Below, piece after piece: positions 35,077-45,575 of a stretch of 64,000 bases of DNA. Each line of letters opens with the position of its first letter. Position 1 is the stretch's first letter. The DNA is from Sipunculus nudus. Taxonomy: Eukaryota; Annelida; Sipuncula; Golfingiida; Sipunculidae. The stretch lies in assembly GCA_026874595.1 (NCBI GenBank), contig CM049313.1:33879159-33943158 (forward strand). The letters are read 5' to 3'. A program made the translations under genes and the position numbers. The notes beneath the pieces were generated by a model. It had not been told where the DNA came from. It saw only the letters and a program-made list of their open reading frames with translations, and ran no database searches.

Positions 35077-37580
35077 AAGGGGAATGAACGCAACTTGCCG
35101 AGGCAACTAGAATATACATGTAACAGGACAATATATTAAACTGTAAAAAGTAAAACTGAGAAGTTTTTATCAAAAGAAGCAACTCCCATTCGACAACTGT
35201 AATCCTCTTTCGCTGAACTGACATTTAAAGTTTTATCCGACAGGCGTAAAAGATGTTTTTAGACGGTAAAAAATTAAGCGACCTGCTCAGATTTGAGGAA
35301 AAGGCTTCCTGCATCGATGGAAGTAAAACGAGGACCGGCCTTTGATGATGAAAAAAGAGTTCTTTTTGAAGAAATGTCAACAGTATATGTCCTCTAGTTT
35401 GGGTCGAGAATTGATGGTTCATTTTGTACACAGTCTTCGACCCTTACTTATGTAATGGTTGATTATCATATACTAAAAGCTTCATCTAACACTCCGGAAA
35501 GTTCCCCGCAAAATAACTTAATTCAAAATCGTATTTAGCGGGTACGTTGAGTATTTTAAATGCCTGTCCTCCCTGAAGTACGTTAGAGTGCTCATTTTCG
35601 ATATTTTAACTGCAAGTCAGATCTTTTAAGAGCCCACGAGCCAGATCGGGCTGATAAACAAATATCAGAAATCACAAGTCGGGAACTAGAGTCTTTTTCA
35701 AAGAAATTCAGGAGAGAGGATGAGATTTTTTTTTTATCAGAAACACATTTTTTTCTATTTGTCTCAACAATACAAATTTGTCAATTTGAAATCAGTGCGG
35801 GAGGGCGATATTTCTGTTTTTTTTTTAAATACAAATTTCATAAGACCAGGGGACAACATAACGTTGTTAAACCAGTAAAATCACAGCATATGAATTGTAT
35901 CAAAACGAAATCTCATCGAAATTATTTTATTTTATTTTCCTTGACAGGAAAGGCCGAGCGACTGGAGCTCAAAATCTGTCGAAATTAAATACAAAAAAAA
36001 TTATGAGTGGGGGAGGGGAGAGTAGGGGGGGGGGAGTAAAAGTAGACGCGAGCCATGTCTGAGAAACCAACCTTTCTGATTTTAAATGAATTGTATAACT
36101 CATGCATGCCTCCCGTGATTCACAATTCTGAGTCGGGGTATTCTTGAAAAAAAATGACTTATTTTGTATTGAGTGATACAGATTTATACGAATTGTAAAA
36201 TGATCTTACACAAATAAAGAGGCAAAAATCTTATACAAATCATAGGGTTGGTCAAAACCCGTGATAAAAACATTAAGCCAAGCCCAGTGGTTTTCTTTTA
36301 TGAGTAAACCAAGGTTTTATTGGTTTTATTGGTTTTTTGGACAATTAATTGACAAATTGAAAATAAAAACGATTTTATTCAGTGGTAAAATTATACATTT
36401 GCCTTTCATATCTAGATGTAAGCAAGCTGGCTATACTTTCTGTGAAAAACTGGCTGCTGGCTGGCATTTTATTTTGGATTCTTTTTTTTCAATGTGAACA
36501 GTGGACTGAAAATTTTGCAGGGCTGGCAAGCCTTTAACATTGACTGTATCTGGGGCTGTTTAATAAAGAATGCATTTATGATCTGCATCGGGATAGGGGG
36601 GGGGGGGGTTCATTACCCATCTGATGATTATGATGATCCATACAAGGCATCACAGGCTGGTTGATATCCAATTAACAATTACCTGCTGATGGATGCTGGC
36701 TTTGTTGCCATCAGCCATTTGGCTTGTAAACAGCACACCCCAGCTTCTATTGTTACAACATTTATGATCCGTCTGAAGGGAGGCTTTTAAATGTCAGCTA
36801 CTGTCCAGATGCAGATACCAGAAGTTATGTGATGGGTGTGAAGGGGATGCCTGAATGATCTTGATATAATAGAAACATCTCCAATCAGGCTGCCATAACT
36901 TGTTGGCACGAAGTTTACTAATACATGTAAAATTGTTAATGCATCTTACCAGTGTAAGTACCAATAAAACCCTAATTCCCATAAAGAAGGCTTCCAAGCT
37001 GATATTTTACCATAGGGCTCTGAGAAGGAACTCTGGTATGGAGAATTATTTTAATCTATCACTCTTGATCTAAATTCATTTATCAGTGACTGACTGAATT
37101 GTTTTCAACTTAACCACATGTAAACAGTGATATGTATCTGTAAATGTATGATAAGATATGCTATATTACACTTCTTAACATTTGGGAATGTTAATAATTC
37201 GGAAAACAACGTTTTCTGAAAATTCCATGTCATATTGTCCATATAACCAGCATTCGGGTTATTGTCAATCCTGGGGAAACTCGGGTGTTACACACTCGGG
37301 TCCGCCCAATTCTATCATCAGGCTCTTTCTGACCTACCCGAATTTTTGAGGATTGTGTAACTCAAAATGGATCAATTTTACTACTATTTGTGATATAATG
37401 GATAATTGCTTTACCTGATATTCTTCAAACTTTGCATACTGACTTGGACAGAGGACTGATGAAATATGATATTTAAATTGATGATCCTTTGAAAAAAAAT
37501 TGATGGGTGGGTTAAACTTACTATACTTATACATGAGTAAAATTTGCCAGTATGAATGAAAATCCTACTGGTCTTAACTA
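35077..37580. other. AT-rich intergenic
   Basis: A G run at about 36596-36608 and a TTGGTTTTATTGGTTTT phrase near 36319. No gene was supported. Confidence 0.3.
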
Positions 37581-37768
37581 AACTAGTGGCCCATGGGTCA
37601 TGACGCTTAGCTGAATTTGACATACAGATGACACATGAAAAATATGATAAGGATCAATCAACAACGGGGAGAATGACCTCCAGAATGTTCAAAATCATGC
37701 TTTTGCCCAAAGTCCCTAGAAAATGGGTAACAGTGACCTTATGTAGGGTTTCCAAGAAGATTCTACCA

Positions 37769-38823
37769 CACTAAAAAAACAGATTGGTTAAATATATTAC
37801 CAATTTAATTGGTTAAGCCAGTTTTGGTTGTTTTAACCAAGATATTGTTTATCTTAACCAATGCATTGTTAAAGTACTCACCAAACCAGTTGGTTGTTTT
37901 GACCAATTTTTATTGGTTAACAGAATAAAAATACTGAATGTAGGTTTAACCAATATATTGGTCAATTGATAACCAAAATATTGGGTACTTTAGCACACAT
38001 ATATGACCAATTTGGTTGTTTGAGATGATATTGGTTGATTTAACCAACACATTGGTAATTTCAACCAACTTGTAACAAAACTTATTGGTCATTTTGACCA
38101 ATTTTTATTGGTCGATCTTTTGGTTGCATATATTTAACCAGTCTTCTTGGTTGAGTTAAACATTGGTTAATTTTATCAACATATTGTTTATTTTACCAAC
38201 TGATTGGTCAAGCACTGACCAAACCGATTGGTCAGTTTTAGCATCAGACACAAAAGTGCTCCAAATCAGACACAAGAGATGCAAGCTTCACTGGCTGAAG
38301 GGCAAAACGTCTGACTTGTATGCGAGCGGTCACAGGTTCGATTCATAGAACGGGCGGAATCTGTGTTTCCCCTTAAAACCCACACCAAAGCAACCCGAAA
38401 CTAAATAAAGACTTTCAAGAAGACTCCCAATCAATCTAAAGAATAAAACAACTGAAAAGTGGACTGAAAGTAGCAGTGCACACATAAATGTGTCCACTAG
38501 TCTGACCAATTTGAATTGGTTCATGTGACCAATTTATTATTTGATTTAACCTATTTGTTTTGGTTGACCTCAACCAAAGTACACTGTTGAGAATAACCAA
38601 ATTATTTTGGTCAAACTGACCAATTTTGTTGGTTTAAATGATCAGCTGTGTTGGTTGCTCTGACCAATATATAGGTTGATTTGACCAATACCTGTTGTTT
38701 GATTACGACCAACTTAAATTGGTTGTTTTAAACAATAAATTGTTTTGACATATTTTGACCAATTAAATTGGTTGGCATCAACCAATTTTTTGGTTAATTC
38801 AACCAATCTGTTTTTTTTTAGTG
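37769..38823. mobile_element. Non-autonomous CACTA-type element made of ATTGGTT repeats
   Basis: Ends are CACTAAAAAAACAGATTGG on the left and, inverted, CACTAAAAAAAAACAGATTG on the right. CA flanks both sides (37767-37768, 38824-38825). CACTA termini with sub-terminal short repeats in both orientations typify EnSpm/CACTA transposons. Here almost the whole element consists of dozens of ATTGGTT and AACCAAT heptamers, often in palindromic pairs such as AACCAATTTTTATTGGTT-like stretches. It carries no transposase. A SINE-like insert lies inside (about 38240-38500). Confidence 0.75.
38240..38500 (+). repeat. tRNA-derived SINE nested in the CACTA-type element
   Basis: This stretch lacks the ATTGGTT heptamers of its host element. 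It holds an A-box-like CACTGGCTGAAGGGCAAAAC and a B-box-like AGGTTCGATTCA (about 38333), then a non-tRNA body. It is therefore an insertion younger than the element around it. Confidence 0.55.
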
Positions 38824-39260
38824 CAGGAACTCCCTAGTTTCTAAGTTAGAAGTTTCTATTACAACTGCTACATTTGTGCCCATCTGACCAATATAGTGCT
38901 AAAATCATGTTCTTTCACATAGCTCGCAGTTATAGGTCACAGCGAACTTATTTCAGATGTGCAAGGAGACTCTACAATGATGTGCCCAGAACCAATGACA
39001 CCATGACCTTTCCTAGAAGATTTCCTTAAGACCTCCCTGGATGTACAGTCAGAAGTTTTTAGGACTAATGGTTCAAGATTGTGCGTTGTTAACGCCCGGA
39101 CTGCTTCATTTATAGGTCTAATAATTAGAGAAAAATGCGCAAACATTAGAAAAAATAAGGGTGGCGCCACTTGTCTTCAGGAACTTATGCAACACTCCAT
39201 GATCAAGATGCATAGCAAGAATAATGACAATCAATGCATAAGTTATTAACATCATACCCC

Positions 39261-39586
39261 ACGTCAATCATACCCGTGCAATTCAGAGAATAATATTTAT
39301 ATATTTGAAATTATATATATTTACAATTTAAATTATAGTCTATGGTTCCCTTTATGAGTTAACTATGAAATATTATTTATCTTAACCTGGATCAGAATTA
39401 ACAAATACTGGAAACATAATGCCTTTTTTCTAAATCCTGATATATACTTTATTGTATATTTGAAATGTGTCATACAGACACTAATATAAAACTTTACAGA
39501 TGAATCTATGTGTTAATATATAATATATATATTTATATATATATATATTTATTTTTGTTTGATATATTATAATCAAGCGGAAATTT
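39261..39586. other. AT-rich intergenic
   Basis: Includes an imperfect ATATAT stretch at 39520-39550; nothing else. Confidence 0.35.
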
Positions 39587-39663
39587 TATTTTTCACGATC
39601 TAGCAGTTCCGTTATGGATAACTCGTCACATATAAACGGCAAGAAATTGTAAAAATGAGTAAA

Positions 39664-40048
39664 AAGCTGTGTTTCCATGTATCCGCAAAAGACGTACGTA
39701 CGTTCTATAGTGCGCAATCCGCAAAAACTGTTTCTATAAGTACGTACGTTTTTCTTGCGGATACCTTTTCACGTGCCACTTCTTAAACTGCAAGGACGAC
39801 AGGCAGGAATAAGATCAATATGTCTCATCACACCCGGCGCCGGGGCACTGTAAGGAAATGTAGGCATTTTTGCCATCCGTAAAACGGATGAATCGCTCAC
39901 CGATCCGTTTCGATGCTGTCCGTTTTTGCGGATACGTTTGCGGAGCACGTTAAAACGTACATATGGAAACAGTTCATCTTAAAAAGAGGGATCCGATTTT
40001 TTTGCGTACGAGACGTACGTGATTTACGGATGAATGGAAACACAGCTT
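39664..40048. mobile_element. MITE with TIR AAGCTGTGTTTCCAT
   Basis: The left end is AAGCTGTGTTTCCATGTATC and the inverted right end is AAGCTGTGTTTCCATTCATC. The similarity continues through CGCAAAA to ACGTACGT, about 35 bp in all. It is 385 bp with multiple ACGTACGT and CCGTTTT phrases inside and no coding sequence. Present only in unit A of the duplication. The flanking duplication is ambiguous because of A-rich flanks. Confidence 0.75.
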
Positions 40049-40855
40049 AAGGGATGCTTTTTCACCGCACTTCTGATACAGGGTTGACTGCCACTACAGC
40101 TCATGTCTGAAGGGATCGGAGAGTACTGCAGCAGGTACCAGACGTGTAGTAACAAACAGCCTTTCTAATGTATTTTTCTAAACACAGTCGAGGCTGCATG
40201 AATGTCTGTAGTGGTTTTACTGTAATTGACAGTAATTTACTGCAGGCTATATATTTCAATATATTTGTGCCTGCTAATATATAAGTCATTACATTTTTCA
40301 AGGAACGATTACAATCTGTTTTTTTTTCTGGCACATCAAAGACCACATCGGCAATGTTTAAGCACTGTTACAGTTTTTACCTAAAATAAAGTTAATGTTT
40401 TTGAAACTTTAAAACATCAAGGAACAAGATTAAAAAAATAATTTTTGTTAACGACATTTCCGTTTTCCGCTTTATGTCTTGAGAGGAGTGCCAGTGGCTT
40501 GTAAAATGTCGAATCATAGCGCGAATTAGATAATGCACTGTTGAATTGCATTTTTATACACTGTGTGAAAAAGTAATCTTGTGATGTCTGAAAGGGCTTT
40601 ATAGTACCAGACCAGGGTTTTATTACTCCTAGCTATCAGCCAGATTGTCTGTTACTGTAGTTCGAAGATGTATTTGTGTATTAATTGGCCATTTATTTTC
40701 ATCGTGACTGATCGGGGCACGGCGGGATGGCCTGCATTAGCGTTAAATACACGAATAAAGAAAAGAAAAAGAGGAGAAATTAAATTTTTCACGACCGAGC
40801 AGTTCAGATTGGAATAACATGTCACTTGTAAACGGCAACTTGTTTTTAAATAGGG

Positions 40856-41062
40856 ACCGAAGGGGCTCCGATGCTCAGCTGAATTCAGGGAAACTTGAAT
40901 AATGGGTAAAATGGCTCACAGAATGCTCAAATCACGCATTTTGCGAAAGACCTTAGATATAGGTTAAGTGACTTAATTCTTTATCCAACTGCTACCATTT
41001 GTGTCCATCTGACTAACATAGTTTTAAAATCATGTTCAGTTAACTGAGCTAAACATGGTTAT
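40856..41062 (-). mobile_element. HINE 3' fragment with variant hairpin
   Basis: On the minus strand it reads through GCAGTTGGATAAAG to GAATTCAGCTGAGCATCGGA and then GCCCCTTCGGTCCC. The TCAGCTGAG motif is kept, but the terminal hairpin differs from TGACCCATGGGTCA. It is aligned by eye with the 3' part of 37583-39260. Confidence 0.55.
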
Positions 41063-41578
41063 AAATATTTGTTTTTTATCTGTGAGATTTTCACCGCATT
41101 TCCGATACAGTGTTGACTGCCATTAGAGCATTTGTCTTGAGAGGATGGGACAATCCAGCAGCAGGTATCAGCCGTGTAGTAACGAACAATCTTTATAATG
41201 CATTTTTTATTCTACACAAGGATGTACCGGCATGAATGTCTATAGTGGTTTTAGCGTGCTCAGTAATTTACTGCAGGCAATATATTTCAGACGTGTGTCT
41301 GTTATTATAGAAGTCATTACACTTTTCCAGGTACGATTACTTTCTGGTCTTTTTAATACTTTTTTTTCAAGTAATTTTTCAAAATAGTATGTATTTAATT
41401 TTTTCTATCATCATTTTCAAAACTGTGATTTTTTACTCCACACAATTATATTTCTGATTTCAGAACATAATTAGATTGAAATACATATCATGACAGTGTT
41501 TCAGAAGGAACGCGCAGAAATATGAGCTATAAGGCTTGCTCATACTTCGCCAACGTGTCCCGGTGTGCTGTCCTGAAG

Positions 41579-41650
41579 TCCTCCCGGTGTTATCCCGGTG
41601 TTATCCCGATGTATCCCGGTGTTATCCCGATGTTAAACCGATGTCACCTC
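41579..41650 (+). repeat. Minisatellite of TATCCCGGTGT units
   Basis: Five or six copies of a 12-18 base unit (TTATCCCGGTG/TTATCCCGATG). Found only in unit B of the duplication. Confidence 0.8.
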
Positions 41651-42121
41651 GGGACACACCAATGCCCACAACAGCAATGTGTTAGCCCTGTTACAGTTTT
41701 TCACCGAAAATGAAGTTACTGTTTTGAAAGGAACATGACGTATAATTAATTCTTTATAACGGCATTTCTCTTTTTTCCGCTTTAGGCTTATGTCTTGAGA
41801 GGATTGCCAGTGGCTTGTATAATGTTGAATCATCGCGCGAATTAGATAATGCACTGTAGAATAACATTTTTATACACTGTGTGATAAGGTAATCTTGTTA
41901 TGTCTGTAAGAGCTTTATGGTACCAGGGTTTTATTACTTCCAGCTATCAGCCTGTTTGTCTGTGACTGTAGTTCCAGGAGATAAATTTGTGTATTTAATG
42001 GCCATTTATTTACATCGTGACTGATCGGGGCTCAGCGGGATGGTCTGCATTAGTGTAAAATACCTGAAATAAAGATTGAAAAGGATAAAGATGCCGCGTC
42101 GCCTTGAACTCGCCGAAAGGA

Positions 42122-42180
42122 AACACACACACACACACATATATATACATATAATAATATATTTATAATATATTTAATTT
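42122..42180. repeat. (AC)n/(AT)n microsatellite
   Basis: ACACACACAC followed by ATATATACATATAATA directly after the duplication. Confidence 0.8.
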
Positions 42181-43900
42181 ATTCTTTTGTTTTCCGGTAA
42201 TAAAAAAGCTGAGAGTGCTGTATGGTATGTAACCAGAGCTGTAAAGTTCATTTAAAAAAAAACGTACCTACTTACGTGTGACTATTTTGCTATCAAGGAT
42301 TATCCATACCACTACTCAGACGTATACCGTTATTATTCGTACAATTTCAACCATCAGACAGTCAACTGTTTAACCTGATGAGTGCAACAACATGTTATAC
42401 CAAAGTACAAAGTAATAAACATGTTTGACAAAATTTGATTCCTGTATATTTGTATCACTATAAATTTGTAGAAATCTAATTTGCCAAGTAGCCATATTTT
42501 CTTTAACATCTTAATTATCTTTCGTACCTAACAAAAAGCAGAGGTTGTTCTGGATCATTAAAAACATTGAGAAAAGCTACTGAAAGTAATCTCTGAATGT
42601 AACACACATTGTGAATTTGTAAAATTCAGCTGAAGTACCACAACTGATTTTGGCGGCCAGGAAAAGGTTATTTCTATTTGACGTCAATACAATTGACACT
42701 TTGTCACCATGCACAGCGGCGCTTTCAACAAACTAGCAACAACATTTGGATATAGAACAGCACAACCAGAATAAAGTTTCTGACCTTACTCATGAAAAGC
42801 TATTAGGATCTTGGCATCAAAAATTTATTGAAAACAACTCGGTATATAGTCATCATTATACTTGACTGATATGGGCCTTTGTCAAGTCTGGACTAAAGTC
42901 ATACGGAAACAGTTACAATGGTCATCCCCGGGGGTATAAATTTCAGGTTACCCCCGAACTGTTCAGAGTTCCTGTGTAGAGCATGTGTTGCTACAATCTT
43001 TGTCCCTGATTATATACTTTAAATCTTAACCGTAACCAAAAATATACTCGCGTACGCTCTCTTTCGCTGATTCACATAGTCGAATAAGCTTGACATTCTC
43101 AGATAGCATGATAAGCTCCCGCCCAGGAGTACGTGTGTAGCCACCTGGTGGCATTGCCTAAAACTCTCCTTGTTCAGCTGTCCAAATGCGATAATCTCAA
43201 AGATAATGACGACGTTGATATTGCGAAGATTGTAATGGCTAAGAACCTGGGAACATTCGTTTTTATAGGTGAATGTAGCTTTAGCCTAAAATAATTTTCT
43301 TCGATGATGGTTGTTTGGTTTGATTTGCTTTAATGTTGAAGGCACCCGAGATTAAACGAACCCCAAGGACCTTGTGCACGGCGACACGGTACAAACGGCT
43401 TAGGAGCGAGCAGATGTTTGACACTGAGCAGGTTTTTGAGATATACTGGGCAAAACCGATAAAGTAATATCAAACAGCCTGCTATAACAAAGTGGCTAAT
43501 TTTACAGTTAGATATTGCGTGGTGTGATCAGGGACGCATGGGAAATCGGTAGCCGTTTAATCAATTTATTGATCGCTGTCGAGCGAAAAATATGCAGCGT
43601 CGCAACGTGTAAATGATCAACCGTGGAATAAAGTGACACGATGTTTAACGCTTCATATAAGCTGTGTTTAACTTAGGAGCACATCACACCTTGAGCACGA
43701 CTTGAGCACTGACTTGAGGACGGACACGCATTAAGGTAATAACTGGGGATTGCATAATCCTTTATGTGCCAGTCCCGGGAACAGCAACTGTACCGGTGGT
43801 CTTTGATGTTGCCCGGGGCGAGTGACCAGTGTCCGCCGGAGGTGGCGTATCGTTTCCGCATTCGTCAGGTTCATTTACTCTTAGAATGTTGGTTTGAGTT
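42181..43900. other. Intergenic
   Basis: More balanced composition than average at 43300-43870, but no domain, splice pair or repeat was recognised. Confidence 0.3.
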
Positions 43901-43904
43901 TAAA

Positions 43905-44045
43905 TCTGCTGTCCGTTGTCCGCAGTAGTGAGGTGTCCGCCTTACAGAGCTTCCCCTTATACATAACATTTTGAAGGGACTTAACTGTCTTGTCTGTTTT
44001 AGCCAGTTGTCCGCCTTAGTGAGGTGTCCGTTAGACAAGTTTTCA

Positions 44046-44052
<7 letters not shown>
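43905..44052. repeat. GTCCGCC/GAGGTGTCCG repeat with TACAGTG-like right end
   Basis: GTGAGGTGTCCGCCTTA and GTGAGGTGTCCGTTAGA occur 80-100 bases apart. The right edge, inverted, reads TACAGTGAAAACTTGTC. It resembles the end of a TA-targeting MITE, but the left end was not found. Confidence 0.4.

Positions 44053-44127
<75 letters not shown>
44049..44127. repeat. (TA)n microsatellite
   Basis: About 79 bases of pure TA, the longest in the window, ending exactly where the LTR-like sequence begins. Confidence 0.95.
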
Positions 44128-44131
<4 letters not shown>

Positions 44132-44713
44132 ACAGGTGCTCTTTTCATTGTGTGCTACGGGCGTAACTCGTGTTGTAGTTGCACTCTCGGTTTAACCCGT
44201 ACTGGTTGAACTCTCGTTGTCATGCTAGTTTGGGGCTTTCTCGCCTGGCCGAGCCGGGGCGAGCTCACGTGTGGACCCTGGTATGTAGAGAAACAGCGAT
44301 GTTCTTCTAGATGATTCCTGTAACGCGTGTTTACTGTGTGTTGTGTTAGATTGTTTAGACTGTTCGAAAAGTGGAAAATTCTCGGCTCGGGGCAAGAAGT
44401 TATAAGTAAGGGGCTATGTTTTAGAGCCAAGAGAGAGGCGAGAGAAGATACCAGCGGACACAGACGTGGTATGTCTGTTTGTGGGACCTGTCCGATTATC
44501 CAGTAATTTCAGGGATTCTACTATTACTAACTCTATACAATTTAATGCTGCCTGCCTCAAGTTAACTTTCTGGATTGTTACAAGAGCTTTACATTGGACT
44601 GTTATTCTCCGAGAGAATTCGTGTGATCTGTTCCGGCTTATACATTTTAAAGGACAAACGAAGCAAAGCCCCTTAAGCACTTTAAAAAGAAATGGTCAAA
44701 TCAACTCTGTTAC
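44128..44713 (+). mobile_element. LTR-like sequence related to the solo LTR at 16 kb
   Basis: Begins TGTTACAGGTGCTCTTTTCA, matching the start of the minus-strand LTR. It shares GCCTGGCCGAGCCGG, CTGTAACGCGTGT, AATTCTCGGCTCGGG, a TATA box (TTATAAGTAAGGGGCT, 44399-44414) and TTTTAGAGCC in the same order. After about 44660 the two diverge. The end marked here (CTGTTACA) is tentative, and no target duplication is visible because the left flank is a TA run. No internal gag-pol sequence follows. Confidence 0.6.
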
Positions 44714-45382
44714 ATTCTGAATATAAAAAAAATAACGGTTATATTATTTTTCGGTACCTCAAACCTATTATGATAAAAGAAAAAAGTTCAAAATGAATAC
44801 TCTTAATAGTATGACAGTTATTATAATCTGAGAAATAGTCGTGTCATAATGTTTTATTTGCATTCTGTTTGTCATGCATGTTTTGTATTTACGTCATGTA
44901 TAGTGTGCTAAATGTCCACTTTCACATGTTAAGTGTGCTATATGTATATCATTTGAGACATATTTTCAAATTAAAAAAATACATCCACGGGAAATATATA
45001 GTCTAGTCATTATCTTCCTAAGATAATTTTTAAATGGATTGACTGAACAGAAGAACAACGCCCACTCGAATGATAATCTTAGAGGTAGTACCCCTTTGCG
45101 TAAAAAAGAATCCAAACACACACACACACAACAACAGACAAAGAAACGTTGAGATATATTGATAAAGAACAATTACAGCGAACATTCATTCCAGGATTCT
45201 ACGTGACCCTAGCAGTCCCAGGTTTAAATAATTCTATAGTCATCACACAGGGTTATACCCGGTTACGTGTAATATTATATGACTGAAAGAAAATGTCAAC
45301 TCATGACCACGATAAATAATGTAAGAAATGTCAAATTGTGACATCGGTAAACACTCATGCACTTTCCTGGTCTCTTACCTAG
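44714..45382. other. AT-rich intergenic
   Basis: A short CA run near 45116; no other feature. Confidence 0.3.
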
Positions 45383-45575
45383 TCACGTTCAAAGGTTGTG
45401 TAACGTCTCAGACGGAGATGTCTCAAGCACGGACACGTTAGCGCAATTATCACAATATCTAGAAAAATATGCCGCGAGGTACCTGGGCCGAGATCTGTCA
45501 AGTCTACATCCGGACTTATCAATCCCGAAGATAATGGTGGTCGGAGACTTCCTGATTTTATTGTCTTTTTCATGA
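45383..45575 (+). CDS. Weak exon candidate, unidentified
   Basis: The acceptor TCTCTTACCTAG ends at 45382. The following frame is open for 63 codons to TGA at 45573-45575. It has balanced composition: a Leu/Ala-rich amphipathic stretch (LAQLSQYLEKYAARYLGRDL), then SLHPDLSIPK. No donor, domain or neighbouring exon was found, and the opposite strand is also open. Confidence 0.2.

Larger units (their letters stand above)
37583..39260 (-). mobile_element. HINE (minus strand), 5'-truncated, split by a CACTA-type element
   Basis: On the minus strand the 3' end reads TTCAGCTAAGCGTCATGACC, then CATGGGCCA and CTAG, finishing at 37583. The internal unit between about 39260 and 38824 carries GGTGGCGCCAC and TCCAGGGAGGTC. 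It resumes after the insertion with GGAAACCC and GTTACCCAT phrases, exactly the order of the plus-strand HINE units at 49 kb. The 5' stem-loop and (GTCY)n run are missing. Without the 1055-bp insertion the unit is continuous. Confidence 0.75.
39587..42080 (+). repeat. Tandem segmental duplication, two units of about 1.2-1.3 kb
   Basis: Unit A (39587-40784) and unit B (40785-42080) share many landmarks in the same order: TTTTTCACGA(T/C)C(T/G)AGCAG, TAAACGGCAA, TTTTCACCGCA, GTGTAGTAACAAACA or GAACA, GCATGAATGTCT, CAGTAATTTACTGCAGGC, GCCAGTGGCTTGTA, GCGCGAATTAGATAATGCAC and GTGACTGATCGGGGC. Unit A carries a MITE that unit B lacks. Unit B carries a HINE 3' fragment and a minisatellite that unit A lacks. 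Those insertions therefore post-date the duplication. No coding sequence. Confidence 0.85.

Noticed and set aside
44128-44998. Full 870-bp LTR at 44 kb equal to the solo LTR
   Set aside because: Similarity stops near 44660, and no CCGTAACA end or target duplication is visible, so only a partial or diverged copy is called.
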